The notes beneath the pieces are model-generated. The model did not search any database. It saw only the letters and a list, made by a program, of their open reading frames with translations, and was not told where the DNA came from. This document shows positions 6,509 to 15,041 of a stretch of 42,071 nucleotides of DNA, one piece after another (the stretch's first letter is position 1; every line of letters starts with the position of its first letter). A program made the position numbers and the translations under genes. Origin of the DNA: Candidatus Omnitrophota bacterium (GTDB lineage Bacteria; Omnitrophota; Gorgyraeia; Gygaellales; Profunditerraquicolaceae); the NCBI GenBank assembly GCA_028710685.1, contig JAQTTQ010000007.1, forward strand, positions 1-42,071, read 5' to 3'.

Positions 6509-8905
6509 TTATACTACGATATTTACAAGCTTATCCGGTACAATAATGATCTTCTTCAAAGAGTTGCCTTGTAGCCAAGGCTTTAATTTCTCTTCGCCTA
6601 AAATCAACTCCTTTATTTTTTCCTCACTCATCCCCGCAGGTACCTCAATTTTAGAGCGCACCTTTCCGTTAACCTGAAGCACAATCTCTACGGTATCCTC
6701 AATAAGCATACCCGGATCATACTTTGGCCAAGAAGCCTTGAAAATGCTCTCCTGATTGCCCATAAGGCGGTAAAGCTCCTCTGAGAAATGTGGAATTATC
6801 GGGCTAAGCATAATAACTAATTTAGAGAAGACCTCTTTATCTGCGCCAAACTGGTAAATAGCGTTGGTAAATTCCATAAGGCTGGCTATAGCGGTATTGA
6901 ATTTAAACCCATTAAAATCATCACCCACCTTTTTTATAGTTTTATGCATAAGGCGCACCAACCGATCGTCTGCCTTCTCCTTAAGATTCTCCTGTATGCG
7001 CCATACCCGGTTTAGAAACCTATAAGCCCCTTCCAGCCCGCGGTCATCCCACTCTAATTCTGTTTCAGGGGGAGCGGCAAAAAGAATAAAAAGGCGCAAA
7101 GAATCTGCGCCGTATCTCTTAATCATAGAATCGGGATCAACGATATTGCCTCTGGACTTAGACATTACCTCGCCGTCTTTTAAAACCATCCCCTGGGTTA
7201 AAAGACGGTTAAAGGGCTCGGAGAAATCTATTAATTTTAAATCTTTAAAAAATTTAGTAAAAAAACGCGAGTAGAGCAGATGCAATATCGCATGCTCAAT
7301 TCCGCCGATATACTGATCAACGGGCATCCAGTAAGATACCTCTTTCCTGTCAAAGGGCGCCTCTTTGAATTGAGGAGAACAAAATCTTAAAAAATACCAG
7401 GAAGAATCAAAAAAAGTTGCCATAGTATCCGTCTCTCTCCTGGCCTTCATCCCGCACTTAGGGCACTTAGCCTCTACAAATTTCTTTACCTTTGCCAACG
7501 GGCTTCCCCCTTCTCCGGTAAAAGGCGCATCCTTAGGAAGCTCAACAGGCAAATCTTGATACGGCACAGGGACAGCGCCGCATTTATCGCAATATATAAC
7601 CGGAATGGGACTTCCCCAATAACGCTGGCGCGAAATCAGCCAATCACGTAAACGCCAGTTAGTCTTAATGCGGCCAAACCCCTCTGCCTCCATCCACTTT
7701 GATATACTATCTTTTGCCTCTAGATTTGAAGTGCCGTTAAATTTACCGGAATTAACCTGTAAACCATCACCCTCAAAAGCTTCTTCCATAGTTGCCTCAT
7801 CCAGGCTGCGATCAAAAGGCTTAATAACTACACGCATAGGCAAGCCGTGTTCTTTAGCAAAAATAAAGTCGCGCTGATCATGGGTAGGAACAGCCATGAT
7901 TGCCCCGGTTCCATATTCCATCAGGACATAATCCGCAATCCAGATAGGGATTACCTCATTATTTACCGGATTGAGAGCATAGCTTCCGGTAAAAATACCC
8001 TCTTTCTTTACATCCGAAGAGGCACGGACAATTTTACTCTTTTTGGAAACTTTATCGATAAAATCCAGGGCTTCTTTTTCATGTGGTTTCCCGCGGATAA
8101 AATCTTTTGCCGCCGGATGTTCGCAAGCCAAAACGATATAAGTTGCCCCGAATATAGTATCCGGGCGCGTTGTAAAAACTGGTATAACCGTATCAGAATC
8201 CTTAAGTTTAAAATAAATCTCCACTCCCTGGCTCTTGCCTATCCAGTTCTCCTGCATGCTTAAAACCCGCCCTGGCCAGTTCTTCAGTAATTTTAAATCT
8301 TCCAGGAGCCTCTCTTTATATTCCGTAATCTTTAAATACCACTGCTCTAAGTCTTTTTGCTCTACCTTGGCATGGCACCTCCAGCAACCTCCATCAATTA
8401 CCTCTTCATTAGCCAAAGTTGTTGAGCATTCCGGGCACCAGTTTACGGCCGATGCCTTTCTATAGGCTAACCCGCGCTCAAGCATCTTTAAGAATATCCA
8501 CTGGTTCCACTTATAATAGCTGCTGTCACAGGTAGAAAGTTCCCTGCCCCAGTCATAAGAAAAACCCATTTTCTTTAATTCTACTTCCATATCCTTGATG
8601 CACTTATGGGTCCAGGTATCCGGCTTAGTCTTATTTTTAATCGCCGCATTCTCCGCAGGCTGACCAAAAGCATCAAAACCCATCGGATGTAAAACATCAT
8701 ATCCCTGCAGCATCTTAAGGCGCGCGGCCACATCTCCGATGGTATAATTACGCACATGGCCCATATGTATTTTCCCTGAAGGATACGGGAACATCTCCAA
8801 AAGATAGTATTTTTTATTATTTGAATACGGAGAGGCCTTTAAAAGCCTCTTTTTATCCCAATATCCCTGCCACTTCTCTTCAATTTTCTTAAAGTCGTAG
8901 AACAT
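6509..8905 (-). CDS. leuS: Leucyl-tRNA synthetase
   Basis: This 798-residue class I aminoacyl-tRNA synthetase charges tRNA-Leu. The HIGH-type motif is HMGH (47-50, in YPSGKIHMGH) and the KMSKS-type motif is VMSKSRGN near residue 575. The inserted CP1 editing domain carries the TTRPDTIFGATY threonine-rich motif and GTGAIMAVPTHD, which hydrolyses mischarged tRNA. Two Cys pairs (WCPEC and CWRC) mark a zinc site, and a further CDKCG/CPKCG pair sits before the catalytic core resumes. The length is at the short end for bacterial LeuRS. It starts 2 nt after the nfo stop, so nfo and leuS are probably one unit. A tRNA-Leu gene lies nearby. Confidence 0.98.
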   Translation of the reverse strand: MFYDFKKIEEKWQGYWDKKRLLKASPYSNNKKYYLLEMFPYPSGKIHMGHVRNYTIGDVAARLKMLQGYDVLHPMGFDAFGQPAENAAIKNKTKPDTWTHKCIKDMEVELKKMGFSYDWGRELSTCDSSYYKWNQWIFLKMLERGLAYRKASAVNWCPECSTTLANEEVIDGGCWRCHAKVEQKDLEQWYLKITEYKERLLEDLKLLKNWPGRVLSMQENWIGKSQGVEIYFKLKDSDTVIPVFTTRPDTIFGATYIVLACEHPAAKDFIRGKPHEKEALDFIDKVSKKSKIVRASSDVKKEGIFTGSYALNPVNNEVIPIWIADYVLMEYGTGAIMAVPTHDQRDFIFAKEHGLPMRVVIKPFDRSLDEATMEEAFEGDGLQVNSGKFNGTSNLEAKDSISKWMEAEGFGRIKTNWRLRDWLISRQRYWGSPIPVIYCDKCGAVPVPYQDLPVELPKDAPFTGEGGSPLAKVKKFVEAKCPKCGMKARRETDTMATFFDSSWYFLRFCSPQFKEAPFDRKEVSYWMPVDQYIGGIEHAILHLLYSRFFTKFFKDLKLIDFSEPFNRLLTQGMVLKDGEVMSKSRGNIVDPDSMIKRYGADSLRLFILFAAPPETELEWDDRGLEGAYRFLNRVWRIQENLKEKADDRLVRLMHKTIKKVGDDFNGFKFNTAIASLMEFTNAIYQFGADKEVFSKLVIMLSPIIPHFSEELYRLMGNQESIFKASWPKYDPGMLIEDTVEIVLQVNGKVRSKIEVPAGMSEEKIKELILGEEKLKPWLQGNSLKKIIIVPDKLVNIVV

Positions 8906-8907
8906 AA

Positions 8908-9756
8908 TTATCCTGCCTTAGCTAATTTCCTCACCAGTTTTAAATTCATTTCATCGCTTAAAGGGCTATCCTTAGGAGTCTCTAAAATCATTGGTATTTT
9001 CTTAAGCTTAGGGTGGTTAATAATCCTCTTCATCCCCTCTAAGCCTATGCTCCCCTTGCCGATATGATCATGCCGGTCATGATGCGAGGCTAAATCCCCG
9101 TGGGCATCGTTTAAATGAATAAGTTTAATTAATCCTATGCCCACCAACCCCTCAATTTCATTAAGCATAGATGATAAACCTTCCCTGGTACTTAAATCAT
9201 AGCCTGCCAGGTATGCGTGCGCAGTATCCAGGCATAGGCCTAGGCGTAATTTATCCTTTATGCCGGAGATGATTTTCTTCTGATGCTCAAATTTATAGCC
9301 TAACCATGACCCGCTTCCCGAGGTATTTTCAAGGAGTATCCCTACCTTAAGCCCTTTAGTTTCATCCAGTATCTTATTCAAGGCATTAATAAGCCTGGCG
9401 ATCCCCGCTTCCTCAGAGGTATCCTTATGGCTTCCCATATGGGTTACGATATAATCCGCCTCCAGCCTTGAGGCCTCTTGGATATCTTCAATATAAGACT
9501 GGATTGAACCTTTATAAAGCCTGGCATCTGGAGAAGCAAGATTAATTAAGTAGGATATATGGATAAAAACCGGATTTATCTTAAGCTTATTACGCCGGAC
9601 TTTAAATTCCTCGATATCTTTACTGTCTAGAGGCTTGCCCTTCCACTGTTGGGGATTTCGGGCAAAAATTTGCATGGTTTGACAGCCTAGGGCATGCGCG
9701 CGGTTAAGCGATTCGTAAATTTTACCTGCCCCGGATACATGGATGCCTATGGTCAT
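8908..9756 (-). CDS. nfo: Deoxyribonuclease IV (AP endonuclease)
   Basis: This 282-residue endonuclease IV of the xylose-isomerase-like TIM-barrel family cuts abasic DNA sites in base excision repair using three zinc ions. The diagnostic blocks are present: IGIHVS at the N-terminus, IFARNPQQW, VTHMGSHKD, LLENTSGSG, GLCLDTAHAYLAGYD, HLNDAHGDLASHHDRHDHIGKG and MILETPKD, which supply the His, Glu and Asp metal ligands. The length is normal. It is first in an nfo-leuS unit with a promoter immediately upstream that leaves almost no 5' leader. Confidence 0.97.
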   Translation of the reverse strand: MTIGIHVSGAGKIYESLNRAHALGCQTMQIFARNPQQWKGKPLDSKDIEEFKVRRNKLKINPVFIHISYLINLASPDARLYKGSIQSYIEDIQEASRLEADYIVTHMGSHKDTSEEAGIARLINALNKILDETKGLKVGILLENTSGSGSWLGYKFEHQKKIISGIKDKLRLGLCLDTAHAYLAGYDLSTREGLSSMLNEIEGLVGIGLIKLIHLNDAHGDLASHHDRHDHIGKGSIGLEGMKRIINHPKLKKIPMILETPKDSPLSDEMNLKLVRKLAKAG

Positions 9757-9765
9757 AATTTATAA

Positions 9766-9794
9766 ATTATACCCCTCCTTCTAAATAGCGTCAA
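9766..9794 (-). promoter_or_regulatory. nfo-leuS promoter, near-leaderless
   Basis: Minus strand TTGACG (9794-9789), 17-nt spacer, consensus TATAAT (9771-9766). The predicted start is around 9759, about 3 nt before the nfo ATG at 9756. The purine run GGAGGGG lies in the spacer and would not be transcribed. The tRNA promoter is back to back with this one. Confidence 0.7.
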
Positions 9795-9802
9795 GGTTAT
9801 AG

Positions 9803-9831
9803 TTGACAATGCCCTGGGGCAATGTTATATT
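9803..9831 (+). promoter_or_regulatory. tRNA-Ala promoter
   Basis: TTGACA (9803-9808), 17-nt spacer, TATATT (9826-9831), giving a start near 9838, about 20 nt before the tRNA-Ala 5' end. This is one of the best promoter matches in the window and it probably also serves tRNA-Leu. Confidence 0.75.
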
Positions 9832-9858
9832 TATAACCGCTAATCTTATAGATTTTAT

Positions 9859-9934
9859 GGGGCTGTAGCTCAGCTGGGAGAGCACTTGCATGGCATGCAA
9901 GGGGTCAGGGGTTCGATCCCCCTCAGCTCCACCA
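9859..9934 (+). tRNA. tRNA-Ala (GGC anticodon)
   Basis: A 76-nt cloverleaf with a 7-bp acceptor stem (GGGGCTG / CAGCTCC, one G-U pair) and D-arm GCTCAGCTGGGAGAGC. The anticodon stem CTTGC / GCAAG encloses ATGGCAT with anticodon GGC, and the T-arm is CAGGGGTTCGATCCCCCT. The discriminator is A, and CCA is encoded in the DNA (9932-9934). Confidence 0.95.
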
Positions 9935-9951
9935 TTCTCCGTATATCTCTT

Positions 9952-10034
9952 GCCGAAGTGGCGAAATGGCATACGCGGCAGCCTCAAAAGCTGTTGAGCG
10001 CAAGCTCATGTGGGTTCAACTCCCTCCTTCGGCA
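9952..10034 (+). tRNA. tRNA-Leu (CAA anticodon)
   Basis: This is a class II tRNA. The acceptor stem is GCCGAAG / CTTCGGC. The anticodon stem GCAGC / GCTGT holds loop CTCAAAA, anticodon CAA. The long variable arm is TGAGC-GCAA-GCTCA, and the T-loop is TTCAACT. The T-stem GTGGG / CCCTC has one U-U mismatch (bases 10011 and 10025). CCA is not encoded (the sequence after A73 is CTA). It lies 17 nt after tRNA-Ala and is probably cotranscribed. Confidence 0.93.
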
Positions 10035-10057
10035 CTATTTTTGTCGCCTCTTTTAAT

Positions 10058-11887
10058 ATGCAGAAAAAGGTAATCTTACTAGTTTTCTTTCTATGCTTAG
10101 CCCCGCAACTCTCCTTTGGCGAAAACGGCATCCTTGATAAACTTACCATAGAAGCAGCAAGAATAAATACGCCCGCCCAAAACCGTTCCATTATCCATAA
10201 TACAGTTTCAGGCCCAAGCCTGTATTCCTCCGATGTTTTCAATAGCTCAGCCAAAAAATATATAACCAAATTTAAAGACTCCCCGGTATATTTAGTAGAC
10301 GCTGTTATAGACGAAGTACTCTACCGTATTAAAATTAAAGAATTGGTCATCTACACCAATACCCAGCCAGAGCCTACAAGCTTTCTATATTTACGTATCT
10401 ACCCCAACAGCCCGATGTTTATAATGCGCAAGGATAACGTCCGATTCAATAAAGTCGAAATAAACGGCATTACTGCAAACTATGAACTTTTAGGTACCCT
10501 GCTAGAAATAGAGCTCCCGCAACCCTTAAGACAGAATGAAAGTATCAATCTTTATATGGAATTCTCCGAACTGCTGCAAGAGATAATCCCACCTTCAGAC
10601 AATCTATTCAGCTCGCTTGATCCTACTTCCAGTAGCGTTGGCGGATTTGTTGATTACGGCGTATTTGGCTATTACAAAGAGATAATAAGTCTGGGGCACT
10701 GGTTCCCTATGCTAACCCCTTATAGAAACGGAGAGTGGTCGCGTACGCCTCCTGCGCGAAACGGAGATATCCAAAACTTTGAGGAAGGAATTTTTAAAAT
10801 AAATTTTACAGCAGATAATGATACTGTAATAGCCAGCGCAGGGGTAAAAATCGGTGAAAAGGCCTCCGGGGTAGAAGGAAAGAAGACATCGGCTTATATC
10901 GGTATCGGTATGCGTGAATGCGCCTTTCAGCTAAGCAAACATTTCCAGGTCCTTAAAGAAAAAGTGGGAGAGACTATTATTGAATCTTATTTCTTAAAGG
11001 GCCACAGCGATTTCGGTAAAAATATCCTCTCTTACACTGCTAAGGCCCTAAAGCTCTATGGAGACTTACTCGGTGAATACCCCTTCTCTGAGCTTAAGGT
11101 AGTTGAGACCTACCTTACAGGAGGAGCAGGAGGGATGGAATTCCCTGCTTTTATTACTATATCCTCTTATTACAACAACCCTAAAATTAACTTGGGGCCT
11201 ATGGCGCTTCTGTTTGGCAATAAAAATAAAGAACTGGAGGAGAGCTTACGCCCCATGCTACAAAACACCCTCGAGTTTATTGTAGCGCATGAAGTTGGGC
11301 ATCAATGGTGGAATACGGTAGTGGGAAGCGACTCTATTAATAGCGCCTGGGTTGACGAATCACTAACTAATTATTTTTCTTTGGTTTATTTTGACAAGAT
11401 ATACGGGAGGGCGAAATTTGAAGAACAAAAACTTTATAATCTGAGGCTGCCTATCCTTCTAGCGAAATTTGCGGGGACATCCGATAAAGGAGTTAACCGG
11501 CCTTCCTCAGAATTCACCGATACCATGCAATACGCCGTGATAGTCTATTCTAAAGGAGCTTATTTTTATGACGAGTTGAGCCAACTCTTAGGAGAAGCTA
11601 ATTTCTTAAAAACAGCCCGGGCTTACTATAACACGTATAAGTTCTCCTTAGCTCCGGAAGAAGGCTTTATTAATGTAGCAAAGAAAGAGCATCCTAAGTT
11701 TAAAAACAAGATCGATGCCCTATACCGACGCTGGATAATAGAAGAACACATGTATGAAGATATTAAAGGCAATTTTATCGAAGAAATCGCCAGAATGGCA
11801 GGAGTAGAGATTCCTAAAGTAATCGACTTTGATAAGGGCCTATTTAATTCTTTTAAAGATATAATGCGCTTTGGCGGTAAAAAATAA
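10058..11887 (+). CDS. Secreted M1-family metallopeptidase
   Basis: This 609-residue zinc aminopeptidase-like protein should act outside the cytoplasm, judging from its signal peptide (MQKKVILLVFFLCL, cleavage around SFG). The metal site is HEVGH (411-415) with the third ligand Glu434 in WVDES, the exact 18-residue spacing of gluzincins. The exopeptidase-type motif GGAGGMEFPAF, equivalent to GAMEN, lies before it. The ORF track start at 10010 is inside the tRNA-Leu gene, so ATG 10058, which begins a proper signal peptide, is chosen. No Shine-Dalgarno is visible before it. Its stop lies 2 nt from the convergent SGNH hydrolase stop. The substrate is unknown. Confidence 0.88.
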   Translation: MQKKVILLVFFLCLAPQLSFGENGILDKLTIEAARINTPAQNRSIIHNTVSGPSLYSSDVFNSSAKKYITKFKDSPVYLVDAVIDEVLYRIKIKELVIYTNTQPEPTSFLYLRIYPNSPMFIMRKDNVRFNKVEINGITANYELLGTLLEIELPQPLRQNESINLYMEFSELLQEIIPPSDNLFSSLDPTSSSVGGFVDYGVFGYYKEIISLGHWFPMLTPYRNGEWSRTPPARNGDIQNFEEGIFKINFTADNDTVIASAGVKIGEKASGVEGKKTSAYIGIGMRECAFQLSKHFQVLKEKVGETIIESYFLKGHSDFGKNILSYTAKALKLYGDLLGEYPFSELKVVETYLTGGAGGMEFPAFITISSYYNNPKINLGPMALLFGNKNKELEESLRPMLQNTLEFIVAHEVGHQWWNTVVGSDSINSAWVDESLTNYFSLVYFDKIYGRAKFEEQKLYNLRLPILLAKFAGTSDKGVNRPSSEFTDTMQYAVIVYSKGAYFYDELSQLLGEANFLKTARAYYNTYKFSLAPEEGFINVAKKEHPKFKNKIDALYRRWIIEEHMYEDIKGNFIEEIARMAGVEIPKVIDFDKGLFNSFKDIMRFGGKK

Positions 11888-11889
11888 GA

Positions 11890-12510
11890 TTATTCGGATT
11901 TTAGATATGGGATGATAGCGCGGTATATGCGCTGGGCAATAATCTTATACCCCTCTTGGTTAGGGTGCATAAAATCGCTCTTCATGGCAGGATTGGTAAT
12001 TATGCCGCTTAATACTGCCGGGACAAAAATTGAACCTGTCTCTTTAGCCAGCCTGGAAAACTTCATCCGGTAATCCCGCAGGAAGAACCCCGCGCTTACA
12101 TCAACAATAACCGTAATTGCTCCCTGGCCTTGGGCCTTAAGGATCATTGACCTGACATTATCTATAGTAGACTCCTGCGGTATGTCCTTTAAGAAATCAT
12201 TTCCGCAAAACTCGATTAAAACCAAAAAAGGCTTTCTAGCTAATACATCTTTTTCTATGCGCTTAAAAGCGCTGATAGATGTGTCTCCGTCTACCCCGGC
12301 ATTTATTACCGGCATTTTTACCATTTTAGAAAGAATTGAGGGATAGTCTTCCCCGGGCTTAACCCCGTAGCCAAAAGTAATACTATCCCCGAAACAAATA
12401 ATATTCTCTCCAGAAGAACCTGTATTCTGAACCTCTCTTTTATCGCAGGCAGATATGGTAATAGCACAAAAACATAGCAACACTATTAAGAGTATCTTAA
12501 TTTTTTGCAT
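11890..12510 (-). CDS. SGNH/GDSL-family esterase, lipoprotein
   Basis: This 206-residue hydrolase is similar to arylesterase/thioesterase TesA-type SGNH enzymes. Block I is CFGDSITFGYG with catalytic Ser43, block II contains Gly-Asp-Thr (about 75-77), block III is FCGNDF with Asn104, and block V is DFMHPN with Asp179 and His182. The signal peptide ends in a lipobox (ISAC, Cys22), so the protein is anchored in a membrane, and Asp23 after the Cys could favour inner-membrane retention by the enterobacterial rule. The start overlaps the end of rlmN by 14 nt. The natural substrate (lysophospholipid, thioester or acetyl ester) cannot be read from the sequence. Confidence 0.85.
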   Translation of the reverse strand: MQKIKILLIVLLCFCAITISACDKREVQNTGSSGENIICFGDSITFGYGVKPGEDYPSILSKMVKMPVINAGVDGDTSISAFKRIEKDVLARKPFLVLIEFCGNDFLKDIPQESTIDNVRSMILKAQGQGAITVIVDVSAGFFLRDYRMKFSRLAKETGSIFVPAVLSGIITNPAMKSDFMHPNQEGYKIIAQRIYRAIIPYLKSE

Positions 12511-13528
12511 AATTTAACCTCAGCTGTCCGCAGGCAGCATTTATATCCTCTCCCCGCTCTTTACGCAACGTTACATTAATTCTTGACTTAACAAGGTAAT
12601 CTTTAAAGATATCCACGCTATCCTTTGCAGCCGGTGCAAATCTTAATTCCGGGATATAATTTGAGGGGATCAAGTTTACCTTAGCCAGCTTAAAATCTTT
12701 TAGTAGCCTGAACAAATCTTCAGCATCTCTAAGCGAAGAATTCAGGCCCTTGATTAATATATACTCAAAGGTAACCTGGCGGCGGGTTTTAAGGCTGTAC
12801 TCTTTGCAGGTATAGATAAGCTCCCTAAGCGGATAAACCTTATTTACCGGCATAAGGGTTGACCTTAGTCCATCGGTAGCCGCATGCAGCGATACGGAAA
12901 GCTCCAATTGCAGCCCCTCTGAACTTAATCTCTCTATGCCGGGGATGATCCCGCTGGTTGAAATGGTAATCCTGCGCGCTCCGATATTTAGCCCTGCGCT
13001 TGAATTCATAATCCTGATTGCCTTAATTACATTATCGTAATTATCCATAGGCTCTCCCGTGCCCATAAAGACCAAGTGGGTAAGCCTGTTTTCTAAAGCA
13101 TTGTCTTTTAAATAAATCGCCTCTTCGAGGATCTCCCCCGTGGTTAAATCCCTCTTAAAACCGAGCATACCACTGGCGCAGAAACTACATCCATACTTAC
13201 AACCTACCTGGGAGGAAAGGCATCCCGTAACCCTGGACTTGGCAGGAATAACCACGGCCTCAATTGAATTATTGTCTTTTGATCCTAAAAGAATTTTTCT
13301 TGTACCATCCTGAGAATCCAAATGCTTCAGCAACCTGAAACCTAAAACATAAAACCTATCTGCAAGCTCTTTTCTCAACGACTGGGGGATATCGCTCATA
13401 TAATTGAAATCCCAGACCCCCCTTTTGTATAGCCACGAAAATACCTGGCGGGCATGATAAGGCTTAGCGCCTAAAGCTAAAAACTCCCCCTCCAGCTCCT
13501 TTAAGTCAAAATTCTTGATATCCCGCAT
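12497..13528 (-). CDS. rlmN: 23S rRNA (adenine2503-C2)-methyltransferase
   Basis: This 343-residue radical SAM enzyme methylates A2503 of 23S rRNA and A37 of some tRNAs. The Fe-S motif CxxxCxxC is Cys110, Cys114 and Cys117 in GCKYGCSFCASG. The conserved C-terminal Cys333 (AACGQL) is the thiyl/methylene-transfer cysteine. LTHLVFMGTGEPMDNYDNV and LAVSLHA-like (LELSVSLHAATD) segments are diagnostic. Its chemistry produces 5'-deoxyadenosine, which matters for the salvage set farther upstream in this run. It lies 5 nt after the ligase gene. Confidence 0.97.
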   Translation of the reverse strand: MRDIKNFDLKELEGEFLALGAKPYHARQVFSWLYKRGVWDFNYMSDIPQSLRKELADRFYVLGFRLLKHLDSQDGTRKILLGSKDNNSIEAVVIPAKSRVTGCLSSQVGCKYGCSFCASGMLGFKRDLTTGEILEEAIYLKDNALENRLTHLVFMGTGEPMDNYDNVIKAIRIMNSSAGLNIGARRITISTSGIIPGIERLSSEGLQLELSVSLHAATDGLRSTLMPVNKVYPLRELIYTCKEYSLKTRRQVTFEYILIKGLNSSLRDAEDLFRLLKDFKLAKVNLIPSNYIPELRFAPAAKDSVDIFKDYLVKSRINVTLRKERGEDINAACGQLRLNYAKN

Positions 13529-13533
13529 ATTAA

Positions 13534-15039
13534 TTATTGAGAACGAAGCTGTTCTTTATCAACCTTACCAGTGCGGTTTTTAGGAAGTACGGCTTTAAAT
13601 TCAAAATAATGAGGGATCTTGAAATGGGCAAGGTGTTTCCTTAGAAAATAACGCAGGTCTTCCTCAGAGACGGACTTTCCCTCTTTCACAACTACGAAGG
13701 CCTTGGGCACTTCGCCTCTTAATTTATCCTTAACCCCCACTACCGCTGCCTCCGATACAGACTCATTCTTCTGTATCGCCGCCTCGACCTCCGGCTCAAA
13801 AACAATTTCTCCCCCTACCTTAATCATCTCTTTCTTCCTGCCAACAATATAAAGATACCCCTGCGAATCAAATTTGCCCAAATCACCAGTATGGAACCAT
13901 CCCTGGCGCATACACTCGGAGGTAAGCTCAGCATCCCTATAATATCCGTCGGTAACAACCCATCCCTTAACTACTATTTCCCCTACCTGCCCCGCGCTTA
14001 ACTCCTGGTCGGCATCATCAAAGATTTTTATCTCTATCCACGGCGCAGGCCTGCCTACACTCTCAATCTTATCCGACCCCATAGGCAAGACTGCGGTAGG
14101 CGCGTTAGTCTCGGTCATCCCCCATCCGTTTAAAAGGTGAGCCTTGGGACAAAACTGGTGGAACCTGCGTAATGCATCGGGAGAACTCGAGGCACCGAAT
14201 GTCACAATCCAGCGCAAAGAGGTTAAATCAAATGTCTCAAACTCCTTTAGTTGCAATAAGGCATAGTACATGGAAGGAACTATCCAGAAAAAGTTGACCT
14301 TGTATTTAGCAATATTCTTTAAGAATTCAAGAGGTATAAAACGCTCCATTAAAACAAGCTTCAAGGAAAAACATATTGTATTTTGGATATAAATAAGCCC
14401 TCCCAGGTGAGAGAAAGGCAAGGCGCAAAGCGCGGTATCTTTATGGCTTAAATCTGAATTTACGAAAAACTCCATGGATTTAGGAGGGGCTAAAAGCTGG
14501 CTGTAACTTATCAATACCCCTTTGGGCTTTCCGGTCGTACCCGAGGTATAAAAAATTATCGCGTAATCTTTTTCCTGAGTATCAACATTAACGGCTACAT
14601 CGCTGCCTTTATCCAAACAATCGTTAAAGAATAAATAATCCTCCTGTCTATCTTGGCAAGTTATTACCGTCTTTAAGAAAGGAACCCTTGCCTTAAGCGC
14701 GGTTAAATCCAGCGTAGCCTTAGGCTTTATTATCAAAACCCTGGATTCAGAATGCATAAGGCATGAAGAGAGCTCCTCTGAGGTAAGCATAAAATCCAAA
14801 GGCACAGCTATTGCGCCTAGCGCCCATATTGCCAGGTAACTATAAATATACTCCGGCCAGTTAGGAAGGTACAAGGCTACCCTATCCCCCTTCTCTACCC
14901 CTATCTTCTTAAGGCTGTTTGCCAGCGTAAGGTATCTCTCCTGCAATTTCTTTAAAGTTATTTCTTCATCCCTGAAAATAACCGCAACCTTATCCGGATT
15001 AATATTTGCCTGATCCCTTAAAATATCCAGTATCTTCAT
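13534..15039 (-). CDS. Acyl-CoA synthetase (AMP-forming, ANL superfamily)
   Basis: This 501-residue adenylating enzyme activates a carboxylic acid as acyl-AMP and then as the CoA thioester. The P-loop-like motif YTSGTTGKPKG (about 168-178), the GWGMTETN motif, HTGDLG and the hinge GRKKEMIKVGGE are intact. The final catalytic lysine region is LPKNRTGKVDKEQL. It resembles medium/long-chain fatty-acyl-CoA ligases in the FadD/caiC style; the acid is not predictable. It ends a run containing plsC and an SCP2-domain protein, so a role in lipid metabolism is plausible. Priming the polyketide operon upstream would be speculation. Confidence 0.88.
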   Translation of the reverse strand: MKILDILRDQANINPDKVAVIFRDEEITLKKLQERYLTLANSLKKIGVEKGDRVALYLPNWPEYIYSYLAIWALGAIAVPLDFMLTSEELSSCLMHSESRVLIIKPKATLDLTALKARVPFLKTVITCQDRQEDYLFFNDCLDKGSDVAVNVDTQEKDYAIIFYTSGTTGKPKGVLISYSQLLAPPKSMEFFVNSDLSHKDTALCALPFSHLGGLIYIQNTICFSLKLVLMERFIPLEFLKNIAKYKVNFFWIVPSMYYALLQLKEFETFDLTSLRWIVTFGASSSPDALRRFHQFCPKAHLLNGWGMTETNAPTAVLPMGSDKIESVGRPAPWIEIKIFDDADQELSAGQVGEIVVKGWVVTDGYYRDAELTSECMRQGWFHTGDLGKFDSQGYLYIVGRKKEMIKVGGEIVFEPEVEAAIQKNESVSEAAVVGVKDKLRGEVPKAFVVVKEGKSVSEEDLRYFLRKHLAHFKIPHYFEFKAVLPKNRTGKVDKEQLRSQ

Positions 15040-15041
15040 AA

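Noticed and set aside
10010-10057. ORF-track N-terminus of the M1 peptidase
   Set aside because: It lies in the tRNA-Leu gene; ATG 10058 starts a proper signal peptide.
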